Program-made: the position numbers and the translations under genes
The notes under the pieces: generated by a model
The model's database searches: none
The model's input: only the letters and a program-made list of their open reading frames with translations
What the model was told of the DNA's origin: nothing
Assembly (NCBI RefSeq): GCF_900119075.1
Contig: NZ_FPIP01000004.1
Coordinates: forward strand, 309,309 to 373,308
DNA from: Ruminococcus flavefaciens
GTDB lineage: Bacteria; Bacillota; Clostridia; Oscillospirales; Ruminococcaceae
Direction of reading: 5' to 3'
Length of the DNA stretch: 64,000 nt
In this document: piece after piece, positions 52,271 to 61,213 of the stretch
Layout: every line of letters begins with the position of its first letter
Position numbering within the stretch: the stretch's first letter is position 1

Positions 52271-53008
52271 ATGAAGTATCAGTGTCTTATGGTAGATGAT
52301 GATATAACTATTGCAGAAACTACAGCAGAATACTTCAATATCTTTGATATTAAGACTGCTTATGTTACGGGATATGACGAGACCTTGAAGTTCCTTGACG
52401 AAAACGAAGTGTCTCTTATCCTGCTGGATATAAACTTAGGAGAGCGTTCGGGCTTTGAGCTTTGCAAACAGATAAGAACGGCATACGATATGCCTATACT
52501 GTTCATAAGCGCAAGGACAAGCGATGATGATATCCTGACAGCGCTCAACATAGGCGGGGACGACTACATAAAAAAGCCCTATACACTGAATATACTTCTC
52601 GCAAAGGTAAAGGCGATACTAAACCGATATGAAAAAGCAGCGGAGGCAGCAAATGCTGTCTCCGCCAAAGCTGTTTCTGTAAGTATTGAAGCCGAGACGT
52701 CAGAGCGCAGGATAACCAAGGATATCCTGCTTGATACGGGGACTCGAAAGCTCTATAAAAACGGGAAAGAGGTCACAATGAAACAAATGGAGTATAAAAT
52801 GCTCCTGTATCTCCTCAATAACCGCGGCAGAGTTGTCACAAAGGACGAATTCCTCAGAAATGTCTGGGAGGACGAGTACATAGGCGAGGGAACCATACCT
52901 GTGCATATACGTCATCTCCGTGAAAAGATAGAAAAGGACCCGAACGCTCCCGATATAATCAAGACCATATGGGGAGTAGGCTACATCATCGAGAAAACGG
53001 AGGAATAG
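52271..53008 (+). CDS. OmpR-family response regulator
   Basis: 245 residues. Receiver domain (VDDD near 10, phospho-acceptor Asp in LILLDINLGERSG, Lys in DYIKKPY), a longer than usual linker rich in Ala and Ser (about 120-150), and a C-terminal winged helix (VTKDEFLRNVWEDEY ... TIWGVGYIIEK). ATG with GGGAGGA upstream. Partner kinase follows by seven bases. Likely controls the ABC/hydrolase genes of the same operon. Confidence 0.93.
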   Translation: MKYQCLMVDDDITIAETTAEYFNIFDIKTAYVTGYDETLKFLDENEVSLILLDINLGERSGFELCKQIRTAYDMPILFISARTSDDDILTALNIGGDDYIKKPYTLNILLAKVKAILNRYEKAAEAANAVSAKAVSVSIEAETSERRITKDILLDTGTRKLYKNGKEVTMKQMEYKMLLYLLNNRGRVVTKDEFLRNVWEDEYIGEGTIPVHIRHLREKIEKDPNAPDIIKTIWGVGYIIEKTEE

Positions 53009-53015
53009 GGGCAGA

Positions 53016-54290
53016 ATGAAGAGTTACAGCAGGATATTGCTGCTTCTGGCGGCAGTAATGCTCGCAGGTCTGGCAGTTTTTGCAGGGATAACCAATTCAT
53101 ACCGCAGCCATGAAACAGATCCGCTTTTGATAAATGATATCATTCAGACCGTTAAGGAGAACATAGACCATATAGATTCCCTTGAAGATGAAAATTTAGG
53201 CACACAGCTTAAAGTCTTTGACAGCAGCGGATTTATGATATATTCCACAGGCGGCAATGAAATTGAAGATGTGAACTCAGTGGAGCAGTCCATATACAAG
53301 GGATATATCTGTCTTGCGATAAATGACGGCGGTCGTTTTCTCGGAACGGTGGTCATACCAGATCCCGATAAAAGCGAGTACGACATGGCAAGAAAAAAGC
53401 TCCTGTTTGCAGCGGCAGTTTTTATATCGGTATTGATGCTTGCAGTAGCTCTTTACGGCATCTATGTCAGCAGGACGATTATAAAGCCGTTCAGGAAAAT
53501 GGAGGTATTTGCGGAAAAAGTGGCTCAAGGTGAACTTGATTCTCCTGTATTTCTTGAAAAGACCAATATGTTCGGCTCCTTTACCGAGAGCTTCGATATT
53601 ATGCGCGAGGAGCTTAAGGCAGCACGTGACAGAGAGGACGCTCTTAAAATAAAGGAAAAGGAAATGGTGGCTTCACTCAGCCACGACCTGAAAACACCTA
53701 TCACAGGCATAAAGCTCATATGCGAGCTTCTCAGCGTCAAGGTCACGGACAGCTACGTTACAGATAAGATAAGCAATATCCATCAGAAGGCAGAGCAGAT
53801 AAATGTTCTTGTGAGCGACCTTCTGTCATCAGCTCTTGACGAGCTTGGCGAGATGAATGTGGAGTGCCGTGACGAGGTATCGTCCATGCTCCACGAGCTT
53901 GTGGCAGAGCATGATATCCGTTCCCTTGCAAGAGAGGGGGATATCCCCGAGTGTATCCTCAATACCGACAGGATACGTCTTTCGCAGGTCATCGGTAATA
54001 TCATAAGCAACTCCTACAAGTACGCGGATACGCCAATAGATATAAGCTATACTATCAAGGACAGATGCCTTGCTATGTCACTTAGGGACTACGGAAACGG
54101 AGTCCCCGAGGAGGAGATAGGTCTTATCACAGGCAAATTCTACAGGGGAAAGAGCAATTCCTCAGGCAAGGACGGCAACGGGCTTGGACTTTATATCTCC
54201 AATGAGCTTATGAACAAGATGAACGGCGAGCTGATATGCTCCTGCATGGAAAATGGATTGACCGTAACACTTATGATACCGCTGTCGTAA
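53016..54290 (+). CDS. Sensor histidine kinase
   Basis: 424 residues. Two membrane segments (about 5-25 and 130-150) frame a ~100-residue external sensor; a HAMP-like linker; HisKA with phospho-acceptor His in SLSHDLKTPITG; and a HATPase domain (NIISNSYKYAD, LRDYGNGVPEEE, GNGLGLYI). Partner of the regulator before it. Signal unknown; the neighbours suggest an envelope or peptide cue. Confidence 0.92.
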   Translation: MKSYSRILLLLAAVMLAGLAVFAGITNSYRSHETDPLLINDIIQTVKENIDHIDSLEDENLGTQLKVFDSSGFMIYSTGGNEIEDVNSVEQSIYKGYICLAINDGGRFLGTVVIPDPDKSEYDMARKKLLFAAAVFISVLMLAVALYGIYVSRTIIKPFRKMEVFAEKVAQGELDSPVFLEKTNMFGSFTESFDIMREELKAARDREDALKIKEKEMVASLSHDLKTPITGIKLICELLSVKVTDSYVTDKISNIHQKAEQINVLVSDLLSSALDELGEMNVECRDEVSSMLHELVAEHDIRSLAREGDIPECILNTDRIRLSQVIGNIISNSYKYADTPIDISYTIKDRCLAMSLRDYGNGVPEEEIGLITGKFYRGKSNSSGKDGNGLGLYISNELMNKMNGELICSCMENGLTVTLMIPLS

Positions 54291-54325
54291 AAATACAGAT
54301 TATGCACAAAAACGCAATAAATGAG

Positions 54326-54354
54326 TTGAAATTAGTATATGCTGATGCTATAAT
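54326..54354 (+). promoter_or_regulatory. Promoter of the GH11-like dockerin gene
   Basis: TTGAAA, 17-base spacer, TATAAT, about 60 bases before the AAGGAGGAAT ribosome-binding site. Confidence 0.7.
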
Positions 54355-54417
54355 ATAGTAAACAAAGCCATGAATCAATACATAAATAACAAAAATATGA
54401 TATAAGGAGGAATAAGA

Positions 54418-56955
54418 ATGAACTTAAAGAGGATGATTTCAGCAATTTCAGCAGCAGTCATGACCGTAACCTGTGCGTGTATCCCGACGGTAAATGCGCT
54501 CAGTGCAGTTTATGCCGAAGAAGAGGAAGAGGACATAATTTACATACCTGATTTTCCTAAGGAAGTCCTTGAAGAATTCGATATCGACTGGACAGGACTT
54601 AGCAGCAACAGATTTGTTGAAAACACTGAATACGACGCCGACAAGAACCACAACAAGCTTCAGTATGACGGCGGCTACGCTATGTTCTCATATCAGGCTT
54701 ACGTAACGTACTTCTGCTATGGCGCGAACTGGCATGACTGCGACAATTTCACCATGTATCAGTCCAAGGATTTTTCGATGCCCGAATATGCCGATAAGCT
54801 TGACCTGAAAATGGATATTTACCTTAACTGCAATATAAAGAAAGAGGGCGAGCTGAAGTTCGGACCTCTTCTTGAGCTCAACAGCGGTAAGGATGAGCTT
54901 TTTATCGTTGAAAAGCGCACTGAGTCAACGGATTTTTCTGCTTGCGAAAAGATAGGCTCATATGTATCCGATGATATGGTCTATGAGCTTTACAAGGAAG
55001 CAAAAGCGGACGAAGAAGCTCCTGTTCGCTATTATGCAGTAAATGTAAAAGGTATCGTAATAGAAGGTACAGAGGAGCAGTTCCATGGAGACCTGATATC
55101 AAATATCTCAGATCACCTTGCAAAGTTCCACGAGCTGACAGGCGCGGGAACGAGGCTCGACAAGTACGGTATGCTTAACGAGGGCAAGAAAGGCAGAGGC
55201 TATTCCTTTACTAACTCATGCCTGACAGGCTCATATCTTACACTGCCCGAGGAAGAACTGACCTTGGACGAGAACAACGAGCCGATAACCTACGACCACA
55301 GCTTCGTCAAAAATATCGACGGTTGGAGATATTCATTCCAGAACTTTAATGCCTGCTGGCCCATTGACCAGCTTGAAGACGGAAGATATGTGAATCCTGC
55401 TCACGAAAACAATTCAAAGATGACTCCGCTGGGAGATGGAAAGTTCCATGCAGAGGTATCCGAGTGGATAACCTCCTGCGCTTCTGTAGGAAAGGAATTT
55501 GACGGTAAGACGTCTGTTCTTGATAAGAATTACAATTTAAGCTGCAAGTATAAGTCGACAAAAAGCATTTCTCCTGCCGCGTCAGTATATATGCTTGATC
55601 CCTATGTGCGTGTGGAATTTCAGGAGAAATCATGCGCGTCAGAACTTGAGATGTTTGAATATCAGGGCAATATCGAGCTTGGCGGCGAAGAATACGAGGT
55701 CTATCGTCATAGTCATCCCGACTATGATATACAGCCGCTTTTGGAAGAAGGATCTAAGTCGTACTATATTGTCCATGTTGACGATGATACCGATAAGGAA
55801 GAAAGCGAAACAAAGGAATTTTCATATCCGATATGCGCACTTATCGACGCAGCAAAGTCCTATGGCTTAGAGGCAGGAAATCTTGCCCGTGTAAGCGTTG
55901 TCTGCAATTCATTCTCAGGCGATTATAGCGTGGATATCCTCGAAATAAGCCTTACAGAGGCTGAGCCGACGGAAAAGGGAAGTATCTACACAGATGTAAA
56001 AAAGCATCGTGACGTATGTATAGCACCGTACTATTTCAACGCCATTACTCAGGGTTATATGCACGGTTATGAAAACGGACTTTTCAAAGCCGTTTCAAAG
56101 GATACCTATTATTCGGAATTCTCAGCAGGCAAGCGTGTTCCTGACAGAGAGAAGTTCGTTCTTAATTCCTGTAATAACATAAAGGCCGAGTACAAGGTGG
56201 AAAACACCTTTGAGGATAAGTACGAGATAGGATATTCCGTCAGTGCCACAACAGTCTGGAAGAACGTGGGTATTCGTATTATCGAAAAATGCAAGAATTT
56301 CCCCATAGATTATAATTACAGCAAGAGTGAGTTTGACAATAACTGGTTGGGATTTGCATCGTCAACAAGCGGATATGGCTCGGGTGAGTATATAACGACA
56401 GAAACAACAGACGGACATAAACGTGAATTGTATGAGTATGTAACTACATATTCAGCAGGCGGTCATGAATATGACCTTTACAGCTACAAGCACGAATACC
56501 ATGGCTGCTTTGGTATAAACTACTTCGAGGAGTATATCAGCATAAGAAAGGATCAGGACGACGGCGATATTCTTGAGGGCAGCATTGATCTGAATGAACA
56601 TATCAGCAATATAAATGCAGGGTTCTCAGGCAGACTTTCGCTCCTCAGAGTCAATCTTATCGCAGAATCACTTTTTGTGAACGGTTCTGTAAAGGCTCTT
56701 AAAAACGACATAAACTTTGAGAAAATTGAAGTTCCTGATGTTATCGTTGGTGATTTCAATAAGGATTCAAGCGTAAATTCACTGGACGTTGTTACAGCGA
56801 GAAAGCTTCTTGTAAGTCAGCTCACACTTGAGGATACTTCTGATTTTGAAAGAATGGACGTAAATCAGAACGGTGCGTTTGATATTGCGGACGTTGTGCT
56901 TCTGCAATCCTTCGTCGTAGGAAAGATCAAGGCATTTCCACAGGCTGAACAGTGA
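54418..56955 (+). CDS. Dockerin protein with three GH11-like segments
   Basis: 845-residue secreted protein: signal peptide (1-34), three diverged beta-rich segments (about 60-290, 295-515, 520-770) and a C-terminal dockerin (about 775-840, GDFNKDSSVNSLDVVTARKLL ... without exceeding one repeat pair). Each segment has a motif like the GH11 thumb strand: VYELYKEAK (188-), YEVYRHSHP (426-), YDLYSYKHEY (685-), followed by a Tyr-rich strand and a helix. In segment two the strand matching the GH11 nucleophile reads DPYVRVEFQE, with Arg where Glu is expected. Distant GH11 xylanase or a binding protein derived from it are both possible. This reading is by eye. Confidence 0.6.
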   Translation: MNLKRMISAISAAVMTVTCACIPTVNALSAVYAEEEEEDIIYIPDFPKEVLEEFDIDWTGLSSNRFVENTEYDADKNHNKLQYDGGYAMFSYQAYVTYFCYGANWHDCDNFTMYQSKDFSMPEYADKLDLKMDIYLNCNIKKEGELKFGPLLELNSGKDELFIVEKRTESTDFSACEKIGSYVSDDMVYELYKEAKADEEAPVRYYAVNVKGIVIEGTEEQFHGDLISNISDHLAKFHELTGAGTRLDKYGMLNEGKKGRGYSFTNSCLTGSYLTLPEEELTLDENNEPITYDHSFVKNIDGWRYSFQNFNACWPIDQLEDGRYVNPAHENNSKMTPLGDGKFHAEVSEWITSCASVGKEFDGKTSVLDKNYNLSCKYKSTKSISPAASVYMLDPYVRVEFQEKSCASELEMFEYQGNIELGGEEYEVYRHSHPDYDIQPLLEEGSKSYYIVHVDDDTDKEESETKEFSYPICALIDAAKSYGLEAGNLARVSVVCNSFSGDYSVDILEISLTEAEPTEKGSIYTDVKKHRDVCIAPYYFNAITQGYMHGYENGLFKAVSKDTYYSEFSAGKRVPDREKFVLNSCNNIKAEYKVENTFEDKYEIGYSVSATTVWKNVGIRIIEKCKNFPIDYNYSKSEFDNNWLGFASSTSGYGSGEYITTETTDGHKRELYEYVTTYSAGGHEYDLYSYKHEYHGCFGINYFEEYISIRKDQDDGDILEGSIDLNEHISNINAGFSGRLSLLRVNLIAESLFVNGSVKALKNDINFEKIEVPDVIVGDFNKDSSVNSLDVVTARKLLVSQLTLEDTSDFERMDVNQNGAFDIADVVLLQSFVVGKIKAFPQAEQ

Positions 56956-57100
56956 TAATTATATTTCAACTCCCACTGGATAACCATGATACTCATATAG
57001 AAGTTTTATAATTATTATTGAGAGAACCCCTTTTGAAAAAGGGGCTTCTCTCAAACTCTCTCCCTAAAACTTTAGTTTTGTTTTTTCACAGATAGGGCGC

Positions 57101-57127
57101 ACCTGCATTTTGGCAGGTCTTTTTTTA
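57101..57127 (+). terminator. Terminator-like hairpin in the apical loop of copy 2
   Basis: ACCTGC / GCAGGT with a six-base loop, then C and eight T residues. It sits at the tip of the folded repeat; copy 1 has no equivalent. Confidence 0.55.
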
Positions 57128-57188
57128 TTTAAGAAGCGCCCTATCTGCGAAAAAACCAGATAAAAGTCTTTGGAAAGGGGTATGGGGG

Positions 57189-57249
57189 TGACTCCCCGCA
57201 GTGCGGGGAGATGTCACGCAGTGACAGAGGGGCGCGCCTCCGTCAGAGG
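57189..57249 (-). repeat. 61-base triple-hairpin sub-module, right arm of copy 2
   Basis: Reverse-complement counterpart of 40691-40751; the only differences are four adjacent bases (CGCG for ACGT) in the inter-hairpin stretch. Confidence 0.85.
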
Positions 57250-57350
57250 AACCTTTCCTCAGAAAGGTTTCCCCCATAATTAACTGTAAGCTTCTATATA
57301 AGTGTTGCGGTTAATACAGTGGGAGTTTTTTTATAAATTCAGAAAAGCTC

Positions 57351-57379
57351 TTGACAAACGGGATGATATGTGTTATTAT
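57351..57379 (+). promoter_or_regulatory. Promoter of the second GntR/ABC operon
   Basis: TTGACA, 17-base spacer, TATTAT; very similar to the promoter of the first GntR operon (22 of 29 positions). Confidence 0.8.
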
Positions 57380-57393
57380 TTAAGTGTAATAGC

Positions 57394-57414
57394 TGTACTA
57401 TACATCATAGTACA
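57394..57414 (+). promoter_or_regulatory. Operator of the second GntR/ABC operon
   Basis: TGTACTA, seven bases, TAGTACA: perfect inverted repeat just downstream of the predicted transcription start, where a repressor would block elongation. TGTACTA half-sites resemble those of YtrA-type regulators. Confidence 0.75.
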
Positions 57415-57437
57415 CTCCCTACAGAAAGGAGCTGCCT

Positions 57438-57806
57438 ATGTTTTCTATTGACCTGACCAGCAGGATACCCATTTATGAGCAGATATATCAGAAGATAGTC
57501 AATCTGATCATAAACGGCACTCTTGCAGAGAATGATCAGCTTCCAAGCGTAAGAAGTCTTGCGAAGTCCACGGGCGTTAATCCAAATACTGTGTCCAAGG
57601 CCTATCAGGAGCTTGAGCGCAACGGAGTAATTTACTCTGTCCCTGGGCGGGGGAGCTTTGTATCGGCTCAGAATTATGATGAATTCAGGAAAAAGGTACT
57701 GACGGATTTTGATTCTACGGTGAATGAAGCCTTTGAAAAGGGGATATCTCCTGAGGATTTGAAAGCAAGGATCGATAATCTGTATCTATCTTACGGAAAG
57801 GATTGA
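57438..57806 (+). CDS. GntR-family (YtrA subfamily) transcription regulator
   Basis: 122 residues: winged helix (PIYEQIYQKIVNLIINGTL, LPSVRSLAKSTGVNPNTVSKAYQELER) and short helical tail. Same subfamily as the regulator at 6747 but clearly different in sequence. AAAGGAG precedes the ATG. It leads an operon with the ABC genes that follow and probably represses it. Confidence 0.9.
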   Translation: MFSIDLTSRIPIYEQIYQKIVNLIINGTLAENDQLPSVRSLAKSTGVNPNTVSKAYQELERNGVIYSVPGRGSFVSAQNYDEFRKKVLTDFDSTVNEAFEKGISPEDLKARIDNLYLSYGKD

Positions 57807-57812
57807 TGAAGC

Positions 57813-58742
57813 ATGATCGAACTAAAGAATACAGTAAAGAATTTCGACAGCTATACGGCTCTCGACGGTGTAAGCCTTAAAATTGATAAGGGCACTGCGT
57901 TCGGACTTCTCGGCTCCAACGGAGCAGGCAAATCAACTATACTTCGCCTTATTTCAGGTATATATTCTCCCGAATCAGGTGAAGTCCTTATTGACGGCGA
58001 AAAAGTTTTCGATAATACAGACGCAAAGCAGAAGGTGTTTTTCATCAATGATGAGACCGTTCAGTTCGGAGCTTTTACGCTGAAAAAGCTGAAAAACTAC
58101 TACAAGAACTACTATACCAATTTTTCTGATGAAATATTTGAAACATTGCTCAAAAAAACGGGACTTCCTCTTGATAAGAAGATAAACACCTTTTCCAAGG
58201 GCATGAAGCGACAGGCGATAGTTATCATAGGCCTTGCCTGCCGAACCGATTATCTGCTTCTTGACGAGGCTTTTGACGGACTTGATCCCACAATGCGTAT
58301 CATCGTGAAAAAAATGCTGGTTGACGCAATGCTTGACCGCAAGCTTACCACTATAATCTCTTCGCATAATCTAAAGGAGATTAACGAGGTCTGTGATACG
58401 GCTGCACTGATACACAACGGAAAGATAGTATTCTGCCGTGATATAGACGATGTAAAGGGCAGCGTCCACAAGATACAGGTGGTATTCAACAAGAATGAGG
58501 ACGGCTCTGTACCCAGCTATACCAAGGAGGACTTCGCTCAGGAGGGTATCGAGATACTCCATTACGAGCAAAGCCAGAGTATATGCTTCATAATTGCAAA
58601 GGGCGATATAGATGCGATCAAGGCTTCTCTCCTTACAAAGCGTCCGATGCTGACAGAGGTCATACCGCTCACGCTTGAAGAAATATTTATCTATGAACTG
58701 GAGGTGCTCGGCTATGACAGCAGCGACAACATCGGAGAATAA
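57813..58742 (+). CDS. ABC transporter ATP-binding protein (YtrB type)
   Basis: 309 residues. Walker A GSNGAGKST, degenerate signature FSKGMKRQ, Walker B LLLDEAFDGLDP (Ala in place of the usual Pro after Glu), H-loop SSHNL. The C-terminal ~90 residues form an extra domain. It starts six bases after the regulator and overlaps the permease gene by 29 bases. Confidence 0.9.
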   Translation: MIELKNTVKNFDSYTALDGVSLKIDKGTAFGLLGSNGAGKSTILRLISGIYSPESGEVLIDGEKVFDNTDAKQKVFFINDETVQFGAFTLKKLKNYYKNYYTNFSDEIFETLLKKTGLPLDKKINTFSKGMKRQAIVIIGLACRTDYLLLDEAFDGLDPTMRIIVKKMLVDAMLDRKLTTIISSHNLKEINEVCDTAALIHNGKIVFCRDIDDVKGSVHKIQVVFNKNEDGSVPSYTKEDFAQEGIEILHYEQSQSICFIIAKGDIDAIKASLLTKRPMLTEVIPLTLEEIFIYELEVLGYDSSDNIGE

Positions 58743-61032
58743 AAAGAAAGGCTTCTTCTCTGTGCGCTTCAGGAGCAAATTTTCAGAGGATATGAAGCTG
58801 TTTGTCACCAATATCGTATTCCAGCTCCTTTGTCTGCCTGTATTTGCGGGAATATTGATATGGGAGACGCATCTGCAAAACAAACAGCTTTTTGACCGAA
58901 TCGATTCGGTACCGTTTGCCGTTATTGCAAGCATCGCATTCATTCTCAGTTTAGGAATGGGTTTTGTAATTCCTATGGTAAATTTCCGTTATCTTTACAA
59001 TAAATCCCTTGTGGATATGAACTATTCGCTTCCGCTGAACAACCGTCAGCGCTTCTTTGCGGATTATTCCTCAGGACTTATCACCTATGTCGTACCTTTC
59101 CTTATAGGCGGAATAGTTGCCCTGATAGTGCTCCTTATCGGTTCGTGCTGCGTTGAAATGGGCTATGTGATGGATTATATCTATGATATGGTAAGGATAT
59201 TCTTTATCATGATAATAGGACTGATATTGCTGTATACTATCTCTGTATTTGCCATTACCTTTGCAGGCAGCACCTTCGAGGCACTGTTCAGCATAGCAGC
59301 TGTAAATGTAATGATTCCTCTGTTCATTTATATTACATGGGGTAATATCGTTTCAGCGGCACATTTCGGACTGACTGAAAGCTCTGTCACCAAGAATTAT
59401 ACTTTCTTTACCACAAGCCCGATAGGCGTATTGGGATTTTTTATAACTTATCTTGATGATTATTATATGCCTCATTCTTATATATCAAGCGGAGCAGTAT
59501 ATGATCTGACCGAGTATACATTCATGGATTCCATGTATTTCAACTTCATTATAAGAAGTCTCATTTTTATTGCGGTGATAATTGCAATTACATTCCTGCT
59601 TTACAAGCACCGCAAGGCAGAGGACGTTTCAAAGCCCTATGTTTACAAAGCATTTTATTACATCATCATGTCGGCAGCGGTTTACAGTATTGTTACAATA
59701 ATGAAGATGACTGCGATTAAGAGCGGACTTATAGCAGCGCTTATAATCAGCGGTATAATCTGGTTCGTTATGGAGGTCATAAGACGCCGCGGCTTCAAGC
59801 GCTTCTGGACGGCTATCATAAGCTTTGCCGCTGCAAGCGCAGCTGTTATAGGCATTATCAAGGTCATTGAGCTTACAGACGGTCTTGGCAGAGCAAAATA
59901 TATCCCATCGTCTTTATTGGTCAGTGATGTTGAGATAGAGATATGGGGATATGATATGGCAGACAATGCTGTTATTCTCCATGACAAGAAGATAATTGAT
60001 GACGCTATAAGGCTTAACAGGGAAATTATAGACCGCCATTTTGAGCCTGATAAATACAGCTATGTTCTATCAGATTACAGATTAAGTGATGATGACAGAC
60101 TTTATAGCGAAACAAAGGAAAAAAATTATGATTTGGATATAGCGGATATAAGAATGATATACTACACAAAGGGCGGTTCAGCTATTGTTCGTCAGTATAA
60201 AGTTCCTTCTGAAATGCTCACAGATATAAGCTGCGATATATATACAGATAAAGAATTCGCAGAGAACAAAACAAAAGAAATTTATTATAACAGCCTGAGA
60301 AGAGAAGGCGATCCCATAGATTACCTCGATGAAAGTCATGCTGATTACTGTAATTTTGAATTTAGAGATAAGTTGGATGTATCCAAGAGTATCGAACTGT
60401 CAGTTGAAGAGGGAAAAGAGCTTACCGAGGCTATCCGCAGGGATTATACCGCAATGACAGCGGAGGAGTTCAAGAACGCGGAGTTTTACAGCTATATAGG
60501 CGATATTATAATCAATTCTGCCTGCCATGAGTCTTTACGCTTTATGGACGAACATAATATCGCGTACCAAAAAACGGGCAGTGAGCTTCTTGATGAAATT
60601 GATACCTATTCGAGCCCTGTTACAGTATCTCCTGCGCGTGAATATGTATTCCCACTGATGTATTTCAAGAATTATAATTACACTAATGACTTCAGCTATA
60701 ACGAACCTTCTGATTATGACAACTATACAAACGAATGCATAAAGCTGGATTCCGTTTTCAACCTCAGACTTTACAGAGGACGTAGCTATATTCACTACGG
60801 TAAAAAGAAGCATTTTGAGTTTGCCAACACCGATGCGGTAGAAACTCTTCTGGAAGCAGCTACTCCTGTAGTAACAGGAGAAAAGGTGCTTGCAGAGGTG
60901 CAGATAGGCTCTATAACCCTATTTATCACTGACCGAACAGGAAACGATGTGATGATAGAAAAGGCAAGGGATTCTATCAAGATAGTAGATAACAAAACAG
61001 GGGAGGAATACGATCCCGACCTTTACTATTAA
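58714..61032 (+). CDS. Large ABC-2-like membrane protein with C-terminal soluble domain
   Basis: 772 residues. About eight to ten membrane segments in the first ~410 residues (YNKSLVDMNYSLPLNNRQRFFADYSSGLI is a loop typical of this permease group), then a ~360-residue charged domain with many Asp, Tyr and Lys residues and no known motif; similar proteins sit beside GntR/YtrB-like genes in other clostridia. GGAGGTG before the ATG sets the start inside the ATPase gene. Likely the membrane half of the exporter; the tail may be outside the cell. Confidence 0.75.
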   Translation: MTAATTSENKKKGFFSVRFRSKFSEDMKLFVTNIVFQLLCLPVFAGILIWETHLQNKQLFDRIDSVPFAVIASIAFILSLGMGFVIPMVNFRYLYNKSLVDMNYSLPLNNRQRFFADYSSGLITYVVPFLIGGIVALIVLLIGSCCVEMGYVMDYIYDMVRIFFIMIIGLILLYTISVFAITFAGSTFEALFSIAAVNVMIPLFIYITWGNIVSAAHFGLTESSVTKNYTFFTTSPIGVLGFFITYLDDYYMPHSYISSGAVYDLTEYTFMDSMYFNFIIRSLIFIAVIIAITFLLYKHRKAEDVSKPYVYKAFYYIIMSAAVYSIVTIMKMTAIKSGLIAALIISGIIWFVMEVIRRRGFKRFWTAIISFAAASAAVIGIIKVIELTDGLGRAKYIPSSLLVSDVEIEIWGYDMADNAVILHDKKIIDDAIRLNREIIDRHFEPDKYSYVLSDYRLSDDDRLYSETKEKNYDLDIADIRMIYYTKGGSAIVRQYKVPSEMLTDISCDIYTDKEFAENKTKEIYYNSLRREGDPIDYLDESHADYCNFEFRDKLDVSKSIELSVEEGKELTEAIRRDYTAMTAEEFKNAEFYSYIGDIIINSACHESLRFMDEHNIAYQKTGSELLDEIDTYSSPVTVSPAREYVFPLMYFKNYNYTNDFSYNEPSDYDNYTNECIKLDSVFNLRLYRGRSYIHYGKKKHFEFANTDAVETLLEAATPVVTGEKVLAEVQIGSITLFITDRTGNDVMIEKARDSIKIVDNKTGEEYDPDLYY

Positions 61033-61059
61033 CAAAACTACAGCAAATAAATCCATGAT

Positions 61060-61087
61060 AAAGCCGCCGAGTTACATCGGCGGCTTT
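61060..61087 (+). terminator. Intrinsic terminator of the second GntR operon
   Basis: AAAGCCGCCGA / TCGGCGGCTTT, six-base loop, followed by CCTTATAATTAATAATT; a short T-tract only. Confidence 0.7.
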
Positions 61088-61121
61088 CCTTATAATTAAT
61101 AATTCGTTAATGACTTGGGTA

Positions 61122-61150
61122 TTGCCATTTTTGTTTTTATATGGTAAAAT
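61122..61150 (+). promoter_or_regulatory. Promoter of the LRR-dockerin gene
   Basis: TTGCCA, 17-base spacer, TAAAAT, about 60 bases before the ATG. Confidence 0.6.
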
Positions 61151-61213
61151 GTAATCAATACATCTGTTTCGGATGTGTCTTGATAATAATCATAATAACA
61201 GGAGGGGTTATTT

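Larger units (their letters stand above)
56968..57332. repeat. Composite folded repeat inside a terminator, copy 2
   Basis: 365 bases. Outer arms AACTCCCACTG / CAGTGGGAGTT plus seven T form an intrinsic terminator unrelated in sequence to that of copy 1. Between them lies the same element: AACCATGATACT..., TTATTATTGAGAGAACCCC, central stem CAGATAGGGCGC / GCGCCCTATCTG, GTATGGGGG, and ...AAGTGTTGCGGTTAA. The 61-base sub-module is here in the right arm and inverted. Confidence 0.85.

Noticed and set aside
40607..57332. CRISPR array or insertion sequence made of the two long repeats
   Set aside because: There are no regular spacers, no cas genes and no transposase; each copy is a single folded unit 16 kb apart.
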